Notes: a model not told the origin generated them from the letters alone. 64,000 bases of DNA from Diprion similis (GCF_021155765.1 NC_060112.1:23214501-23278500); one strand, 5' to 3'; counted from the stretch's first letter, positions 38,501 through 52,156 are shown. Program-made: numbers and translations.

Positions 38501-39004
38501 AAAAGTCGCGACGCATTCGAACCCGTTTGAATCCAATCGCTGATGACGCGTCAGCTGTGCGAGTTTTGCAGGCCATCAGGAAAAACGCAGTCGCGCAGCG
38601 CAGTTGCGCAGAGATGAGAGAGGATCGACGCTTCCTCTCCAGTCTCTCCTGGGCTCTCCTGGCGTCGCGGCGCCCGTCGTTCGACGGCGGATCCGTCGGA
38701 TCAAGACTCGTCCAAGCTCCTTTCAATCCGGCTTCCGGTTCCGGGCGTTGCGTCGCGTCGCGTTCAGCCGATCGAATCAAATTTCGAAAGTCGAAAATAC
38801 TCGGCAGTAGCGATCCGCAGAGCGATTAATGAGTCAGTTTTGGTTGGCTCGTGTCTCGCAGGAAGCGAACAGCTGTTCGTAGTGCGAGTATCGGGCCACG
38901 CGTCATTCATAGACTGGGCGTCGGTAAGCAGTGTCCTACCTTACCGATCGGCCCGGGTTTCCCCGTTTCTTGGCGTTCTTCGTTTGTTTCTCGATCGAAA
39001 TAAT
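38500..39004 (+). promoter_or_regulatory. CpG-rich promoter and 5' UTR region of the DNase gene
   Basis: A sharp rise in GC and CpG directly upstream of the DNase start codon; both strands are open here because stops are rare in GC-rich DNA. No TATA box was found, which fits a CpG-type housekeeping promoter. The transcription start cannot be fixed. Confidence 0.5.
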
Positions 39005-42000
39005 ATGTCCGTCATCGTTGATCGGCTCCGTAGCATCATGCAGAGCAAAAACTCTCGCCCGGCAAACACTGAGAAAGAGGTGATTGGAAAGGGTCGTAGA
39101 GATGATTTTTATCTCGATATTTTTTATTGTAATTAGTAATCAATCCTGTTGTTTTCCGATTTTTAGATCAAGGGATACCGAGTGACCAACGCCGATCGAA
39201 CTCGGAGATTTGGAGTCGCCTGTAGGGATTTTCAAGAGCTTAAACGCAAAGCCTGCGCAAAGTTCAACGTGAGTTGTGTTTTTATACCTGCGAAAAAACG
39301 AAAACTATAATTTTTCGTCTCGTTAATTTCATGGCAAAAGCATTTACCACCGATTTAACCGAGCGGGGAAATTACTGCTTGCTTAATCATCTCATCCGCC
39401 GAAAGTGTCCGGATCAAATTTCAAATGAAAGTTGTTTGCGTGTAGTCAAAAGTCGTCGAAATTTTGGCTGATACTTAAACGTTTGAAATATTACAAAAAA
39501 GGTTTTGTGAGTTACGGTTTAAGTTACAAAAGAAAGAAGAAAGTATTTCTCCGATTTTTCTTCTTTCACAATCAGTTAAACTTGAATTAAAAATATTCCG
39601 AGCGTTAACTTATCTAGAACCTTACCAATCGAGTGTCATTTCAATACGGCTCACATGATAAGAAAGGAGTTTTCCGAGAGTTCGATAGTTTTTTTCAACT
39701 CCTCTTTTTTCCACGCGCAACGGCTGCCATTTATTAGCATAAGAGCAATATTGATAAACTAGAGATCACCAGATCACGTCCCAGTTTCCTGTTTCCGCAG
39801 TCTGCAACCGCCTGATGCAATCGCGTGCAAGTGCATAAACCCGGCCGACGTTGCAGTTGCCGGCTTTATCGAATGGGCCGAGCCCCGAGCGTCGATGCTA
39901 TGATTTTTCGAACCCCCGCAACGTCACTGCACATACACTTAGCTACATCCACTTCCGGCTGCGTGAGTCTCGGTCAAGGTCGATTACACCGACGGATCGT
40001 CTCCGTGCGCTTAACGAACCCTTGCAAATTCGATTTCAGCGTTTCCCCCGAAACTGGGTCACCAGCCCCTCTCTGCCCCCCTTCACCCCCCTTTCACTAC
40101 CCTCCTCCCCACCCTTCTTTCTCTTCCACGTTGTTCCTGGTTTTCCGTTCTCAATTTTCAAAGATTTTCTTGAAAGAATAATTTTCAAAATTAAGGAAAA
40201 ATTCGATTTTGTTTTACAAGATTTAAATGTTTACTTACTTTTTTTGATATGATCTAATTATTTTCAAGTACATGTACACCACTTTATGCATATTTATCTT
40301 GATACGAAAAGCAGAAAGTTTTCTTTCGTGATATTTATCCAGTATGGATTTTGCTTGATTCGAAGAAGACGCAATTGAATCTGCAAAAAATTTTCCGGGT
40401 TCAAACTGTTCAGTGTTTGATTCTCTTCTTAATTTCTGTTTTTTTTTTTTTTTTTTTTCTTCCCTTACTAGGAACAAGTAAATAACATCTAAGGATTATT
40501 CAGTTATAACTAAGACTCTGTAATTAAATTTAATTAAAATATTCTCAGATAATGTTGAACGTAAAAATTACCCTCATTGAGAAAATATTATTCGAATTAA
40601 TTGGTCAATATTTTGTTGATTCGCAAGGTCTTAAATTGTTCGAATTGTCATCAGACTCGCCTCTATGCTTTATAGGAAATTTAAGAGAAGCAAGTTAGTC
40701 TTATTCGATCCAAACAAACGTGCTAATTTTGGAATATCGATGCAACGAATATTCACATATTAATTGGCATTTTCGCATTCATATTCGCAATTGCAAAAAT
40801 CGTGCGAATATTTTGTGAACGTGACGATTCGCAACCGAAATCGTATTCAGGAATACTTAAAACTTTACATTCGTTACATCACTATTATGGAATGAAAAAA
40901 ATCAAGGACAACAAGTAAATAAATATTTATATATTGTTGATAAAGGGAATTTTTCCTTCAGTCTAAAAACGATAAACAATATTTATTTATTTGTTTTCCA
41001 GTTCCCTCAGACTTTTTTCTATAATAAATAAACTATGTGTTTTTTTTTCTCGTAACTTATCAGCATCATTGATTCTAAAACCAGTTGCATCACTTCGGTT
41101 TGTTTACATTCACGGTGCTAATTTATTAAAATTCGTCTTATTCTTCAGCCAGTTTTGAAATTTTTTTTGTTTGTTTAGCGAAAGTCAAACTTTTCCGGAT
41201 CAACCGTTATGATAATGTGAATTTTTTTTCCAGATAGTAGTACTAATACCCACTAAAACCTTACAGTTAGAAATTTTTTTTTAACATTGTTACTATTAGA
41301 ATAAAATGTATATGCTGAGAATGTGTCCGCAAAAACACGTTTATTCTAAATGGGGAGGTTAAAAACTAAAAAAAAAAACTAGATTACTGTTTTTGAATTA
41401 TTTAAAATTGATTAGGGGTTGAGATGAAATAAATTTGTCATCGTTTTATTAGATTATTAAAACTTTCTTATTAACTCGCGTTCTTGGCTGTCTGTTTGTT
41501 TATCTGTTCGGTAGAAATTTGACAATCGATCTGTTAAACTAAATTCCCGATGAGCCAGAGATTTGAAATTTTAAACATAGCTCAGAACTGGATGGAAATG
41601 CAACATCATTTGTTTGTTTGAAAAAATTTAACTTCTCTAATCCTTTTCTTGGTCCCATCCAAAATCGATTGCAAAATTTCATCCACACAAGACTAAAAAG
41701 CAGAAAATAATTTGTTTTCGTCAATTCACATCGTTTTTAAAACGGACTGAAAAGCATAAAATATTATCTCCTAAGCCCGATTACAGATTAGATGATAGCG
41801 AAGATTGTGTAGATAAAAAAAAAAAAAAAAAAATATTCAATTTATTTGAATAATTTTTCCTCATTCTAATTTCTACCCCATTCGAATTCGCAGATTTTAA
41901 ACCCCGATGAGCGGGACAAAGTGACGATTTATCTCGTCGACGGATCGATAATCGACGACGAATATTTCCACACGGTTGAACCGCAGACTACTTTGATATT

Positions 42001-45000
42001 GCAGCGACACGGAGAGAAGTTTTTGTCAGGTGAGCAGCAGTCTCTTCAATTATTTTCTCTTTTCTTTTTTTTCAAACTCTAATTTTGGTTTCTCAATTTA
42101 TATACCTCGTTCGCAATTACAGGCAAAATTTTACTTTCGCGGCTTACAGATGTCGCAAATTAAATTCGTTGAGCTAAAACCCTAGTGGAGGTCTCGAAAT
42201 TATTTTGCATGCAAATAACGAACGTGAGTGAAGATTCGCGCCGGTATGTCGTGTCGATAAAACGCGAAATGCACTTTTTATGAAGCTTATAATTTGTTAC
42301 ATCCGTGAGCAACGGAGATCTCTTTAAAAATAAGAATTTAAAATAATACTGGGGTTATAAATATAAGAAATGCTTGGATATCTAGGAGAGACACTGAAAC
42401 TGATCGTGAGAAACTTTTTTTTTGCTTAAGCAGTAAATTTAATCGTCATATAATCATTATCTTTGCAACGCGTTTTGAAATCTAGTATTCAACAATGCCA
42501 ATATGATGAAAGAGAAATTTGTCAGTGAATTTATAGTATAAAACAGTATTTCGAATAAAATAAATAATCGTTTAGAAGAATGAAATTTCAAACGACTTTA
42601 CTATTTGACTTTAAATAATTTCGAAGCGATTTGAAACGAAGCATCGATGTCTGAGTTCGTCTGCTTCCTGATTCTAATAATAACTGTCTAAGTACGTTTC
42701 GAAAAATCTCCACGTCAGTTTAAAATTCTGGCAATTCAATGAATATTCAAAGTTCGATTGTCCTCGGGTTACAAAAAGTCCGCCTAACAATGACGAGGTG
42801 AAAAATTTCATGATATTCTTTTTCACTGTATAATCACATGTATTTGGGCCTTACATTTTCCTTGGTAATTAATTAAACGATCCCCGGATTTATAATAAAG
42901 TTCAGAGGACAGTATACCGCACGATTTGCAGAACGTTTGCAATTGCGATTCGGCATACTTGCTATAATTTATGAAAATGCAATCTGAACCAATTTTCGTC
43001 TTCGGTATAATTATAATGTATTATTCGCTCGTATTCGATGTCGATGAAGATCGGCGGGAAAAAAATATCGGACTTCGTTCTTGTTGTTGTTTGTTTATTT
43101 TTTCTCTGTTTTTTTTATTCTACAATTTTACTATTGAGAAAATCGAGGAATTTAAAAAATTTTTGAGAGACGACTGTTGACTTATTATAATATTATTTTG
43201 TATGCGCATTAGGGCTTCTTTGTTATTCATGACAAGTAGCAAAATACTGTTGGTAAATAAATTTCTAAACGAAATAGCGAAGATTCGTAACTTTTTGTTG
43301 TGGATTCATGATGATGTTGAAATTTTCAACAACGTAATTTTTTAAACGTGTTTCTTGTTGCTTCTTGCGTCTAATGTTTATGTATTCTAAGTCGCGAAGT
43401 TTAAGAAGACTATAATTAATTTTTCGGTTCTTTATGTATGTACGTATAGGTTGACGTATGTATATGTGAATTTTTTTTTAAATAAGCAAGTACTGTTAAA
43501 AAAATCACTGTAAATTCACATGTCGTCTCTTTAATCAACTCGACGGTAAAAATGCTCGGAATATCAAACACTTTAGTCTCATTAAAATGTCGCGCGTAAC
43601 CCCGTGGAACTTTAAAAAACGTCACTATATTTACTCTAGCATCTATTGCTGAAACATCTTAATTGCCAGGTATGTCCACTGAGGTTAAAAAGTCGTCGAA
43701 TCAACTAAATGCACGATCACAGACGTTGAAATGAATATTTATTTTTGTCAATTTGATGGTTCAACAAAATGTTTAGTTGATTTAAGGGGAATCAAGAAAA
43801 AGTCCAAAACTCAAAGTGTGGGAACCGTAAAAAAGATATTTAAAAATTGTTCATAACAAAATCTGAAAATTAACTCAAAAAACAAAAGGCAAAACGTCTT
43901 ATTCAAGGCAAATCGAGAGAGATTTTTTCGTTCCATTTGTTTCACTGTCGTCAAAGATGAACAAAAATTCATTGTTTATTGAGCTGTCGAAAAGTTGTTG
44001 TTTTTTTTTTTTTGTCTTTTGTTTCACTTTCTATCTCGAAAAGATTGAATAAGAAAGTTAAAGAAAGGAGTTTGAATTCCTGTCATTATTCTGTTACCAA
44101 TAATTTTTTTTTATCTAATATGTTATTTATAAATATAATAATTTATTCTCGATTTAGACGCTGAAATATTCTACAACACGCTGCGTCAAGTCAATCTCGA
44201 GTTCATAACGACAGGCGATGCGATATCGAGCTTTCTGACCGAGAATCTAAAGTCGAAAATCGCCGTTTTGAACAAAGCTCTGAACAAGGATGACGAAAAG
44301 ACGAGACTCAGTTCGAGAGAGGATCACCCCGAGTGGTTTAAAAATTTGGAGACGACGGCGACGACGAAGGTAAGAATATGGATGGAAGATAAATAGAAAA
44401 AAATAAAATAAAAAATAACAATCAACAATGTCCATTTTTTTTACTTTGAGAATTTTTTTTATCATTATTGTTATTCTTATTATTTTATCTAGATTTATTG
44501 ACCGATTTCACGTGCATGTAAAAATTACTCGAATGAAGCGATTTCGAATTACGTCATGATTCGTTTCGCAGAAAAACTGTATTATGTAATCGTATAAATC
44601 ATATTCGAAATTTCGTTAGATTGACCTATAATAAAATCTTAAATTCGAAAATTAGCCATTCGCTGCGGTTAAAAGGCGGATCGTATTTCTTCACGTTTTT
44701 GTTTTGCCCACTTCTGCTTATGAAGTAACTTCTAAAAGTCCGATCAGAAGTATGCGCAGGACTCGAATTATGTTTAAAAGTATAGTAATAATAACACCGT
44801 TCGAGACGATATTTGGTTCTGACTAATGAACGTCAAATTTTTGTTTCTTTTACATTACTAGTAAGGGAAAAAATCATTTTTTTTTTTTTATCAAAGTTTG
44901 CTTTTGTAGAAACCAGAGTGATTTTTACAACTTTGCAAAAAAAAACTGAAATTTTCGTAATTTCATTTTAAATTACAATCAGAAAAACTTTTCTTGAACA

Positions 45001-45448
45001 TCGGAAACTTTTAAATTCAAGGATAATGATTAGTAATAGCATACAAATGTAAAATAATAATACAAAAAAATTTTTTGCTTCTTACTTTAATGAATTCACC
45101 GCAAATAAAACAAAATGAATAAACATCTTGTTTACACTGTCTTATTGCCGCCATTTTCTAATTCAGAAGTACACAAGAACGATTGTTACAGCTTTGATAG
45201 ACAAGTAAATACTCACTATACTGTGTCTTACTCGAGTAATATGCAATTTGCCATCGTTTTCATCAAAGTTCTACCACCTGCTGCTTGTAAAATCAATTAA
45301 AATCTTCAAAACTTAATTATCGATGTAATACGGACAAAGGCAAACTTTAAAAGCTCAAAATGAATATTCTGGTGTTTTTCGATACCTAGCATCAGAATTT
45401 ATGCATTAAAACAGAAACTCTGAAAAAAAGTTTTTTTGTTGACCTATG

Positions 45449-45488
<40 letters not shown>

Positions 45489-48096
45489 CAACAATAATAA
45501 TCAGGAAAATTACCATAAAGCTTCGAGATAATCAAGCTAAATTCCCATTTAAGTATGTACATATGGATTAACAGTTTTATTTTATTTTTTCAAAATACAC
45601 GTAATGAATCACGAAAATGTTCGCAAATCGGTAAATTATAATTTGAAAAAATTCAAACTCTTCGTTGGTAATAAATAGAAATTGTCAAATTACAGTTTAG
45701 TTTCGTATTTCCAGGAGGCCTACATGCACCGCAGATGCCAGGACAGGATCCGGTGTTACTTGTACAAAACGATCGATCAAATAAAGAGTTCGGACGTATA
45801 TGCGAAGAACGAATCAGCGAAGCGTCGTCTGTTGCACGCAATCACGTATTTCAAGCTCCAATTGAAGGAGGATCACTGTTTTGGTTTTTACTTTGACCGA
45901 AGCTGCGCAAGAGGGGTTAAAAACCGGTCAAAGATCGGCAGACCGATTGCCGATAAGGAAGAAGAGGAAGAAGAAGAAGCAGAAAAAACTGCAAATTTGA
46001 GTTCAGACGAGACGGATTTCGGCGCCTCGATTTTCTCATGCCACCATCTTCATTGTCCGTGCAAAATCGGCGCCGCCTCTGCAGGTTTCTGGTCGCTATG
46101 GAAGAGCGACCGATTTCTCGCCGAGTTTTTCCCCGAGGAAGACGAAACCGACGAGACGGATGCCAGACGAATTTCTCCCGTTAAAAAAACAACCGCGAAC
46201 AAGGCCGAATCGGCCGATTTTTGTCCCTATGAAATCGGCAAAAACGACGAAACGGAGCCGCGATTCGCGCTCTGTAATTCCGACGGTGAATTCAAATGCG
46301 ACGGCGTCTGGAACGCCGATCGCTGTGCCTACGGTGAAAGGCACTCCATAAATCCTTACCGATCGTACGAGGAATTAGTTCTCTTCTCTACATGGAATTT
46401 CGATCACAGGTACTCTAGTCCTTGATTTTTTTTTTCTTTTATTCTGATCTGTTGCGCAAAGGCAATCGCGTGACTAAGCAATATTCATAATCGACACGGC
46501 GTTTCTTTCTTTATTGTTTAATTTTTAAAAAGTCACGTTTCAAGATTCAACAGATATTTTTCTCCAAAGTTCCTTACCGATATTCTTTTTTTTTTTTTTG
46601 TTTTTGTTTTTTTTTTCCTTACATCTCGTTTCTTTTTTTTATTCTCAGGATTACAACCGGATGTTTGGATAGGAAATTTTTCGTAAATTATCTGTCCTCG
46701 CTCACATTCGCAAGTTATTTATTTTTTTTTTTACGTGCTTAAGACAATTTTAGACATCTTATTATGATACTTGAACGATTTTGAGACATTTCCTGCATTA
46801 AACGCAACGCAATTAATACATTGATACAAATCCAGAGACTTTTTTTTTTAAAACATTAACTACTAGTCGGTTAACAGTGTGTAAAATAATTTTTCATCAC
46901 TGAAAAGGAATTTTGAAAAGCGATGTAATACGATCCCGTTTCAGGGGAGAAATCAAACATTTATAAATATATTTATGACTGACAAAAAAATGTGTCACAA
47001 TTTTTTCGTCTAACTATTCAAAACTGATAATATCAGTGAAATAAAGTCTTGTGAAAAATTTAAAAATATGATTTCTAATAATGATTCTGCGTTGGAGAAA
47101 AAAAAACAAAAAAAACAAACGTCATTATACTCTAACAACGACGAGAGAAGTAAAAATCTTTTCAGTCAAAGAATCTGCATCAAAGTTTCCTTGGATTTTA
47201 TTGCATAATTTTTATTACAGATATAAATTTTTGTTTAGTTAGACGGTAGTTATATTACGAGGTCATGGCTTTATTATATATATATATATATATGTGGATA
47301 TACGATCAGCCAGCCTTCGCATTTTTACGCATTGTGCGTTTAACGATCCGTCAATGCTTCGGGCAATCATCACCTTTGATGAGCTTGCAGGGTTTGGCAA
47401 TCCTAACGATCTGCGATTCTTAGTTCATAATAACTATGTACCGACGTGGCTATGGGATCATCCTTGACGCACAATGAAATTTGCGAGAGCAAATTAGAAA
47501 AAAAAAGAGAAATCATAATCAAAAGAAAAAAGATGTAAAGGTGTCGAAACGTCTGGGTCATGGCTAGTCTTTGTCATCTATATATGTAGATAGCCGATTT
47601 GAACCAGAGGATGACTCGGCGAAAATTCACCTCGCATCTCTGTTCAAATAGAAAGATTATTGTACACTGTATACATATCTATATACGGTCTATGACGTGT
47701 CGTGTACTTGTATTTCTACATAATTTAGAAGCAGTCATTGAAGAAGTAACGCGTGTTGCAAAAAAGACACGCATGGCAAAAACAATACAAGATTATAAAA
47801 TTATGGAATAATATTTAAGCGATGAAACTAATTGATTGATCCTCGTTTAATTGATCTTCAAATTGAAAAAATCTGTGCCATCTATTTTTATATCGATCAT
47901 TATTATAGTCTTTTTTCTATCTAATTTCAGGATCGAGAGATCGAGAACTCTGATACCGAATCTGCTGCGAGCGTCTGAGGAAAAGGCGATAAGTCGTCAG
48001 GATGTTGTCAACCTCTACGAGAATATATTCACGGTGAAAAATCTTCGACTGGTGCACATAGTTTGCCACGATAAGGGAGCCCACAAAGTTCAATGA
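39005..48096 (+). CDS. DFFB: Caspase-activated DNase (DFF40/CAD, Drep4-type), six exons
   Basis: Apoptotic endonuclease that, once freed from its inhibitor ICAD/DFF45, cuts chromatin between nucleosomes. Coding exons: 39005-39079, 39167-39268, 41894-42029, 44158-44369, 45715-46409, 47931-48096; total 1386 nt, 461 aa, all GT/AG. The first in-frame ATG is at 39005. CIDE-N domain at residues 26-104 (FGVACRDFQELKRKAC; YLVDGSIIDDEYF). The nuclease part shows PEWFKNLE, RIRCYL, YFDR, RHSINPY, LFSTWNFDH (Asp405-His406) and VHIVCHDKGAHK, with His449, Cys452, His453 and His458 in the positions of the known catalytic and zinc residues. The human enzyme is about 338 aa; most of the excess is an acidic insert at about 240-358 holding three DETD tetrapeptides and a CHHLHCPC cluster. 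The protein stops soon after the last His, lacking the basic tail of vertebrate CAD. The inhibitor gene is not in the window. Confidence 0.95.
39269..41893 (+). other. Large intron 2 of the DNase gene
   Basis: A 2.6-kb intron with a GTGAGT donor and a TTCGCAG acceptor. It includes a C-rich stretch near 40070-40120 and poly-T runs; no nested gene was recognised. Confidence 0.8.
42030..44157 (+). other. Intron 3 of the DNase gene
   Basis: A 2.1-kb phase-1 intron (GTGAGC donor, TTTAG acceptor), AT-rich and without other features. Confidence 0.8.
45448..45501. repeat. (AAT)n microsatellite in DNase intron 4
   Basis: About 14 AAT units followed by ACA/ATA variants, inside the intron 44370-45714. 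Confidence 0.9.
46410..47930 (+). other. Intron 5 of the DNase gene
   Basis: A 1.5-kb phase-2 intron (GTACTC donor, TTTCAG acceptor) with a TA tract near 47275-47292. The stretch at 47295-47475 is less AT-rich than its surroundings, but no RNA gene could be recognised in it. Confidence 0.8.
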
Positions 48097-48145
48097 GCGA
48101 CGAGGAATCGAGAGTATTAATAATACGCAACAATTGAGCCATAGA

Positions 48146-48151
48146 AATAAA
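48146..48151 (+). terminator. Poly(A) signal of the DNase gene
   Basis: AATAAA 50 nt after the TGA stop, in the expected place for a short 3' UTR. Confidence 0.5.
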
Positions 48152-51100
48152 ATTTACAAATTACATAAATTACATCCTATTTTCATAGCTCGAACCGTTA
48201 CAAAAGATTATAAAGTTGTATAATTCATATATCAGCAGTTGATTTTCCAAAATGCGTTACTTGTTATGGAATTTTTGATGTTCAACGTTATAGCCATCTG
48301 GATTAGAATCCAGAAAATAATATGTATATGTAATTATATAGATAGATATATATTTATATACAATTATATAATCGAGCTGACGCTGCGAGTGTGCATAATA
48401 AATATTGAATAATTTCCAAATTTCATCGAGGTGGGTAATTTTTTATTTGAAAAGTTTATTGAGCGGATTTTTGGTTGGTCATTTCACATCTTTGGGATAG
48501 AATTTTAGATTAATATTGTTTTTTCGTTAGGATATTAAACATAACATTATAGAGAAGTAGGAAATTGAAATTTGACATTTCGTTATCAAAATGGCGCCTG
48601 AGCCCGAAGATCGTTAATTTTTTTCTTAAGCAATCTGTAAATATCGATTCTAATATTAATGTAAATAGTTTTAGTTTAATATGTTATAAAAAATGTTATG
48701 GAAATTTGGAAATTATTACATTTTTATGATCACGAACTTATAAACAATAAACCGTAATAAATATCATAAGCCATAATATTATGTGATGCATGCGTTTACT
48801 GTGCGCAAGCAGCGGAGGAAATGGAGCCGAAATTTCATCTTCAGATCGCTCAGTCGATTGGCTGAAAAATAAAAATTGCTTCGAAAATTATTCACGCTTT
48901 ATAGATCACCGGAATCCGTTTGTAGAAAATAAAAATTTCAATTTCGTAGAAAAAGAAATATTAAACGGTGTAATAAATTCTGCAAAAAATCGTGCTTTTT
49001 TTCTGCGCTGCAAAGAAGAAGAAGAAGAAAAAATTCGCAATTACATGTTCTTCAGTCGAAATTCCCAAGTGTTGATCTTCACGAGCTGATTTTGAAAAAA
49101 ACCAAGTATTTTGAAACCGGATTCCTCTCCAATGCTGCGATGATAGCGCGAGTAAAACGACGAATTTCTTATATCTATACACGATGAATTATACGTAAGA
49201 CAACTGAAGATAAAATCTTTCTTGTAAGATTTTAGAGACTGTTATAGTATATATCATATATATCTAACTGAATTAAAAATAATATCAACACTTTGACAAG
49301 TAAGAAATGATATATAAACGATAATAATTATCACAATAACAATGATAACGATAACAATGATAACATGTTTCTTCTACCGGTTATACAGGGAGTCAAAACG
49401 GATTTAAAACGGAATTTGAGAAGAGACAGTAAGAAAAATATCTTCCAATTTATAAAACGTATTACATATTGAAAAAAATCAAGGCGTTGTAATTCTAACT
49501 GAAAAATCATTAAGTTCCGATATTATGTAACTTAGATCTATATATGTATATGTAAAATGCAATACGTCATTCACATATGACGCGTGCAAAGCAATTGAAC
49601 GCAGTTTATAAATAATAACAACATTCGTACAGTTACATTGTCTGTAATTTTATCTATTTCAGTGATATACACGGAGAGAAGACAAAGAACAGATTCTACT
49701 CACCAACACTTTTTAACTGTATTTTTTTTCGCTACAAATTTAGAAGATTTTAGTCTGCACGCATTGGTTTTCACCGTTTCTAAAGTAAATTCTGCATTTT
49801 ACGATGGATATTTTGCAAGAAATATTTATGCCTTCCTCTCTTCCTGCAGTTTATTATTTAAGAAGAATATAACAGGAATTATAAAGAAATTACTTGAAAA
49901 TGATAACAAAAATAAAAAAATTAATATCCCGCAAGTAGACTCGTCCGATTTCATTAAAAGGACTATTTTTTTTATCAGAGTTACTGATACAGATTTTATT
50001 ATTTTATTTAGTCGTCCATGATCAATATCGGTGTAATAATGCTGTTAAATTAAACATTTAACGATCCGAATAAGATTGACAAAAAGTGTTCCGATAAACT
50101 TACTGTGAACACTATTCGGAATAAAATAATCGAATCTTATCAATTTCTAACAATTATATTGAGAAAATTTGCAACGAACACATCGTCGTATATAAACTTT
50201 ATTTATTTATAACTCCAGTATTTTCAAAGCCAACTTCGTAGCTTGAGTATAATAATTTGACAATGAATTGAAAACTGAATTATGACCGAGAAAATATTGG
50301 AAACTCTTGACAATGAAGTTATCCTCAAGAAGCGAAGGCAATAGACTGAATGACACACATTTCGCAAGTCTCGTCACGGATCTCCTTTCATAGATCTCCG
50401 CCGTATTCAGACTCGAATTAAGGCATCATCCAAGCCTGCAGTGTATCATAATCCCCTGCAATTATCAATCATCCGAGTGATTCTCATCCGCTTATACGAA
50501 TACAATACATAATAGAGAGTACAATATTAATAGACAGTCAACGCCAGTTCAACTGACAGTATGAAAACGTCAATATAACGATCGTAATATGAAAATTCTT
50601 ATACCATTTCGTGCAGCTAGGAACGTCAACTTTTGCCAATTTAATCATTCTCGTGATATATTACGAATATATATGTTTGTTTTGCAGGCATATCATTTTT
50701 CGGAATAATCTTATCCGGCTTTTGTTTTATTGATAATCATATTCAACCTCGTATTTTCTTCAGCCTAGAATATCACTGTCTTTGAAAAAAAAAAATCAAA
50801 TAATCAAAAATTTCATTGACAAGCGTATCTACGTTTAAAAAAAATCATCTCGACGAAAGTCTTGTCTTTGAATTTTTTCATTTTCACTGCACGTGAAGCC
50901 AAAACGAAAGAATTTCTTAATTTGTCGACAAGACAGCAAAATTGTATAGAAAAAAAAGAAAAAAAGAAAAAAAAAGTGTGACAGAAATAATTCTCTGTTT
51001 TGTAATTCGCACTATCTTGTCGATATATTTATTACTATTATTATTATTATCATCATCATCATCACAATTATTATTATTTTTATTATTATGATACGGCACT

Positions 51101-52132
51101 ACGTGGTATTTTGACTCTGAGAAGGGGAAAAAAAAAAAAAAAAAAAAAAACAAACGCACGTAGCAGATACCGGGTGGCTGACTTCCGTTTGAGGTGATTT
51201 ACGCCCTCTATTTTATTCCCGAATCTCTGATTTTTATTTTTAAAACCTTCCCCCTCATTCCTGCAATGCCAAAAGCAGCCCGGTTCCTAAACGATGTAAT
51301 GTCTGGTCCACACGCACCCTCAAAGATCCTCGGCACGCTTTGTCGTGGCGACGAACTGCTCAACTTTACATATATGTATGTACATACATATATAATTATA
51401 TATGTGTAATGTACAAAGATCTAGAGACTTTGACTATAAGGGAAAGCACAAAAGTGCTCGGTTTCTGGCTATTCGTGTTTATCGAGGATGTCTGGTTGAA
51501 TGAGAAGAAAAAAAAGTATCGGATGAAAATTGAAATTACATAAATTTATACGAATGATGAAAGAAGAACATATTTTTTATTTGACTACGGTGGAAAATAT
51601 TTGGAACCGGTAAATTTCAGTTGACGAAAGGTATTATTCGTTTATTAATAATTTTCGATTTGTGACGCATTATTGTGTTAAAAAACGGAATTAAAAATCA
51701 CATTAAAAATTAAAAAAAAGACTCAGAGCAATTATATCAACGATTTCGCAGTTACTTTCATGTGTAATTAGTGGAAATTTTATTTTAGAGATTCTTTGAA
51801 CTGAATTCAACTGATCGATCGATCTCAGTTTATAATTTCTAAAACCTCGGTTGATTCAATATTTCTTTTTTCCGTTTCGTTAACTCTTTCATCGAACAGA
51901 TGTGATTTTAGATTTTTGAGAAAATTCATGCAAAACAAGCAGCAATTAAATCATAAATCTATTCCTATTAAGTCGAGTCACCGTTGATGCGGATCAGATA
52001 ATTTATAAGCGGAAAATTCATTTTTTCGGCATATTTTTCGTCTCATCTGTATCTATATTATATATCTATAACGAGAATTCAAAACCAAATTTTGAGAGCG
52101 TGTATTATGTTCTTAACTAAGAAACCACCCCT
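48152..52132. other. No confident gene
   Basis: AT-rich. The plus-strand frame at 48790-49089 begins with an ATG but is low in complexity (poly-Lys/Glu) and has no support. The long frame at 49638-50021 opens with TTG rather than ATG. A trinucleotide ATT/ATC repeat lies at about 51031-51085 and a long A run at 51129-51150. Confidence 0.4.
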
Positions 52133-52156
52133 CCCCCCCCCCCCCCCCCCCCCCCC
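52133..52156. repeat. C24 homopolymer
   Basis: Twenty-four consecutive C followed by a CT-rich tract (CTCTCTCC and similar). Its length is liable to sequencing error. The minus strand is a G run that could form a quadruplex. Confidence 0.9.

Noticed and set aside
38527-38829. 100-aa plus-strand frame and overlapping minus-strand frame before the DNase gene
   Set aside because: CpG-rich promoter DNA with few stops on any strand; Arg/Ser-rich products without domains.
38840-39004. Upstream extension of the DNase reading frame
   Set aside because: The frame is open but has no ATG before 39005; the extension would start at TTG.
50917-51159. 80-aa frame with poly-Asn and poly-Asp
   Set aside because: Translation of trinucleotide and poly-A repeats.
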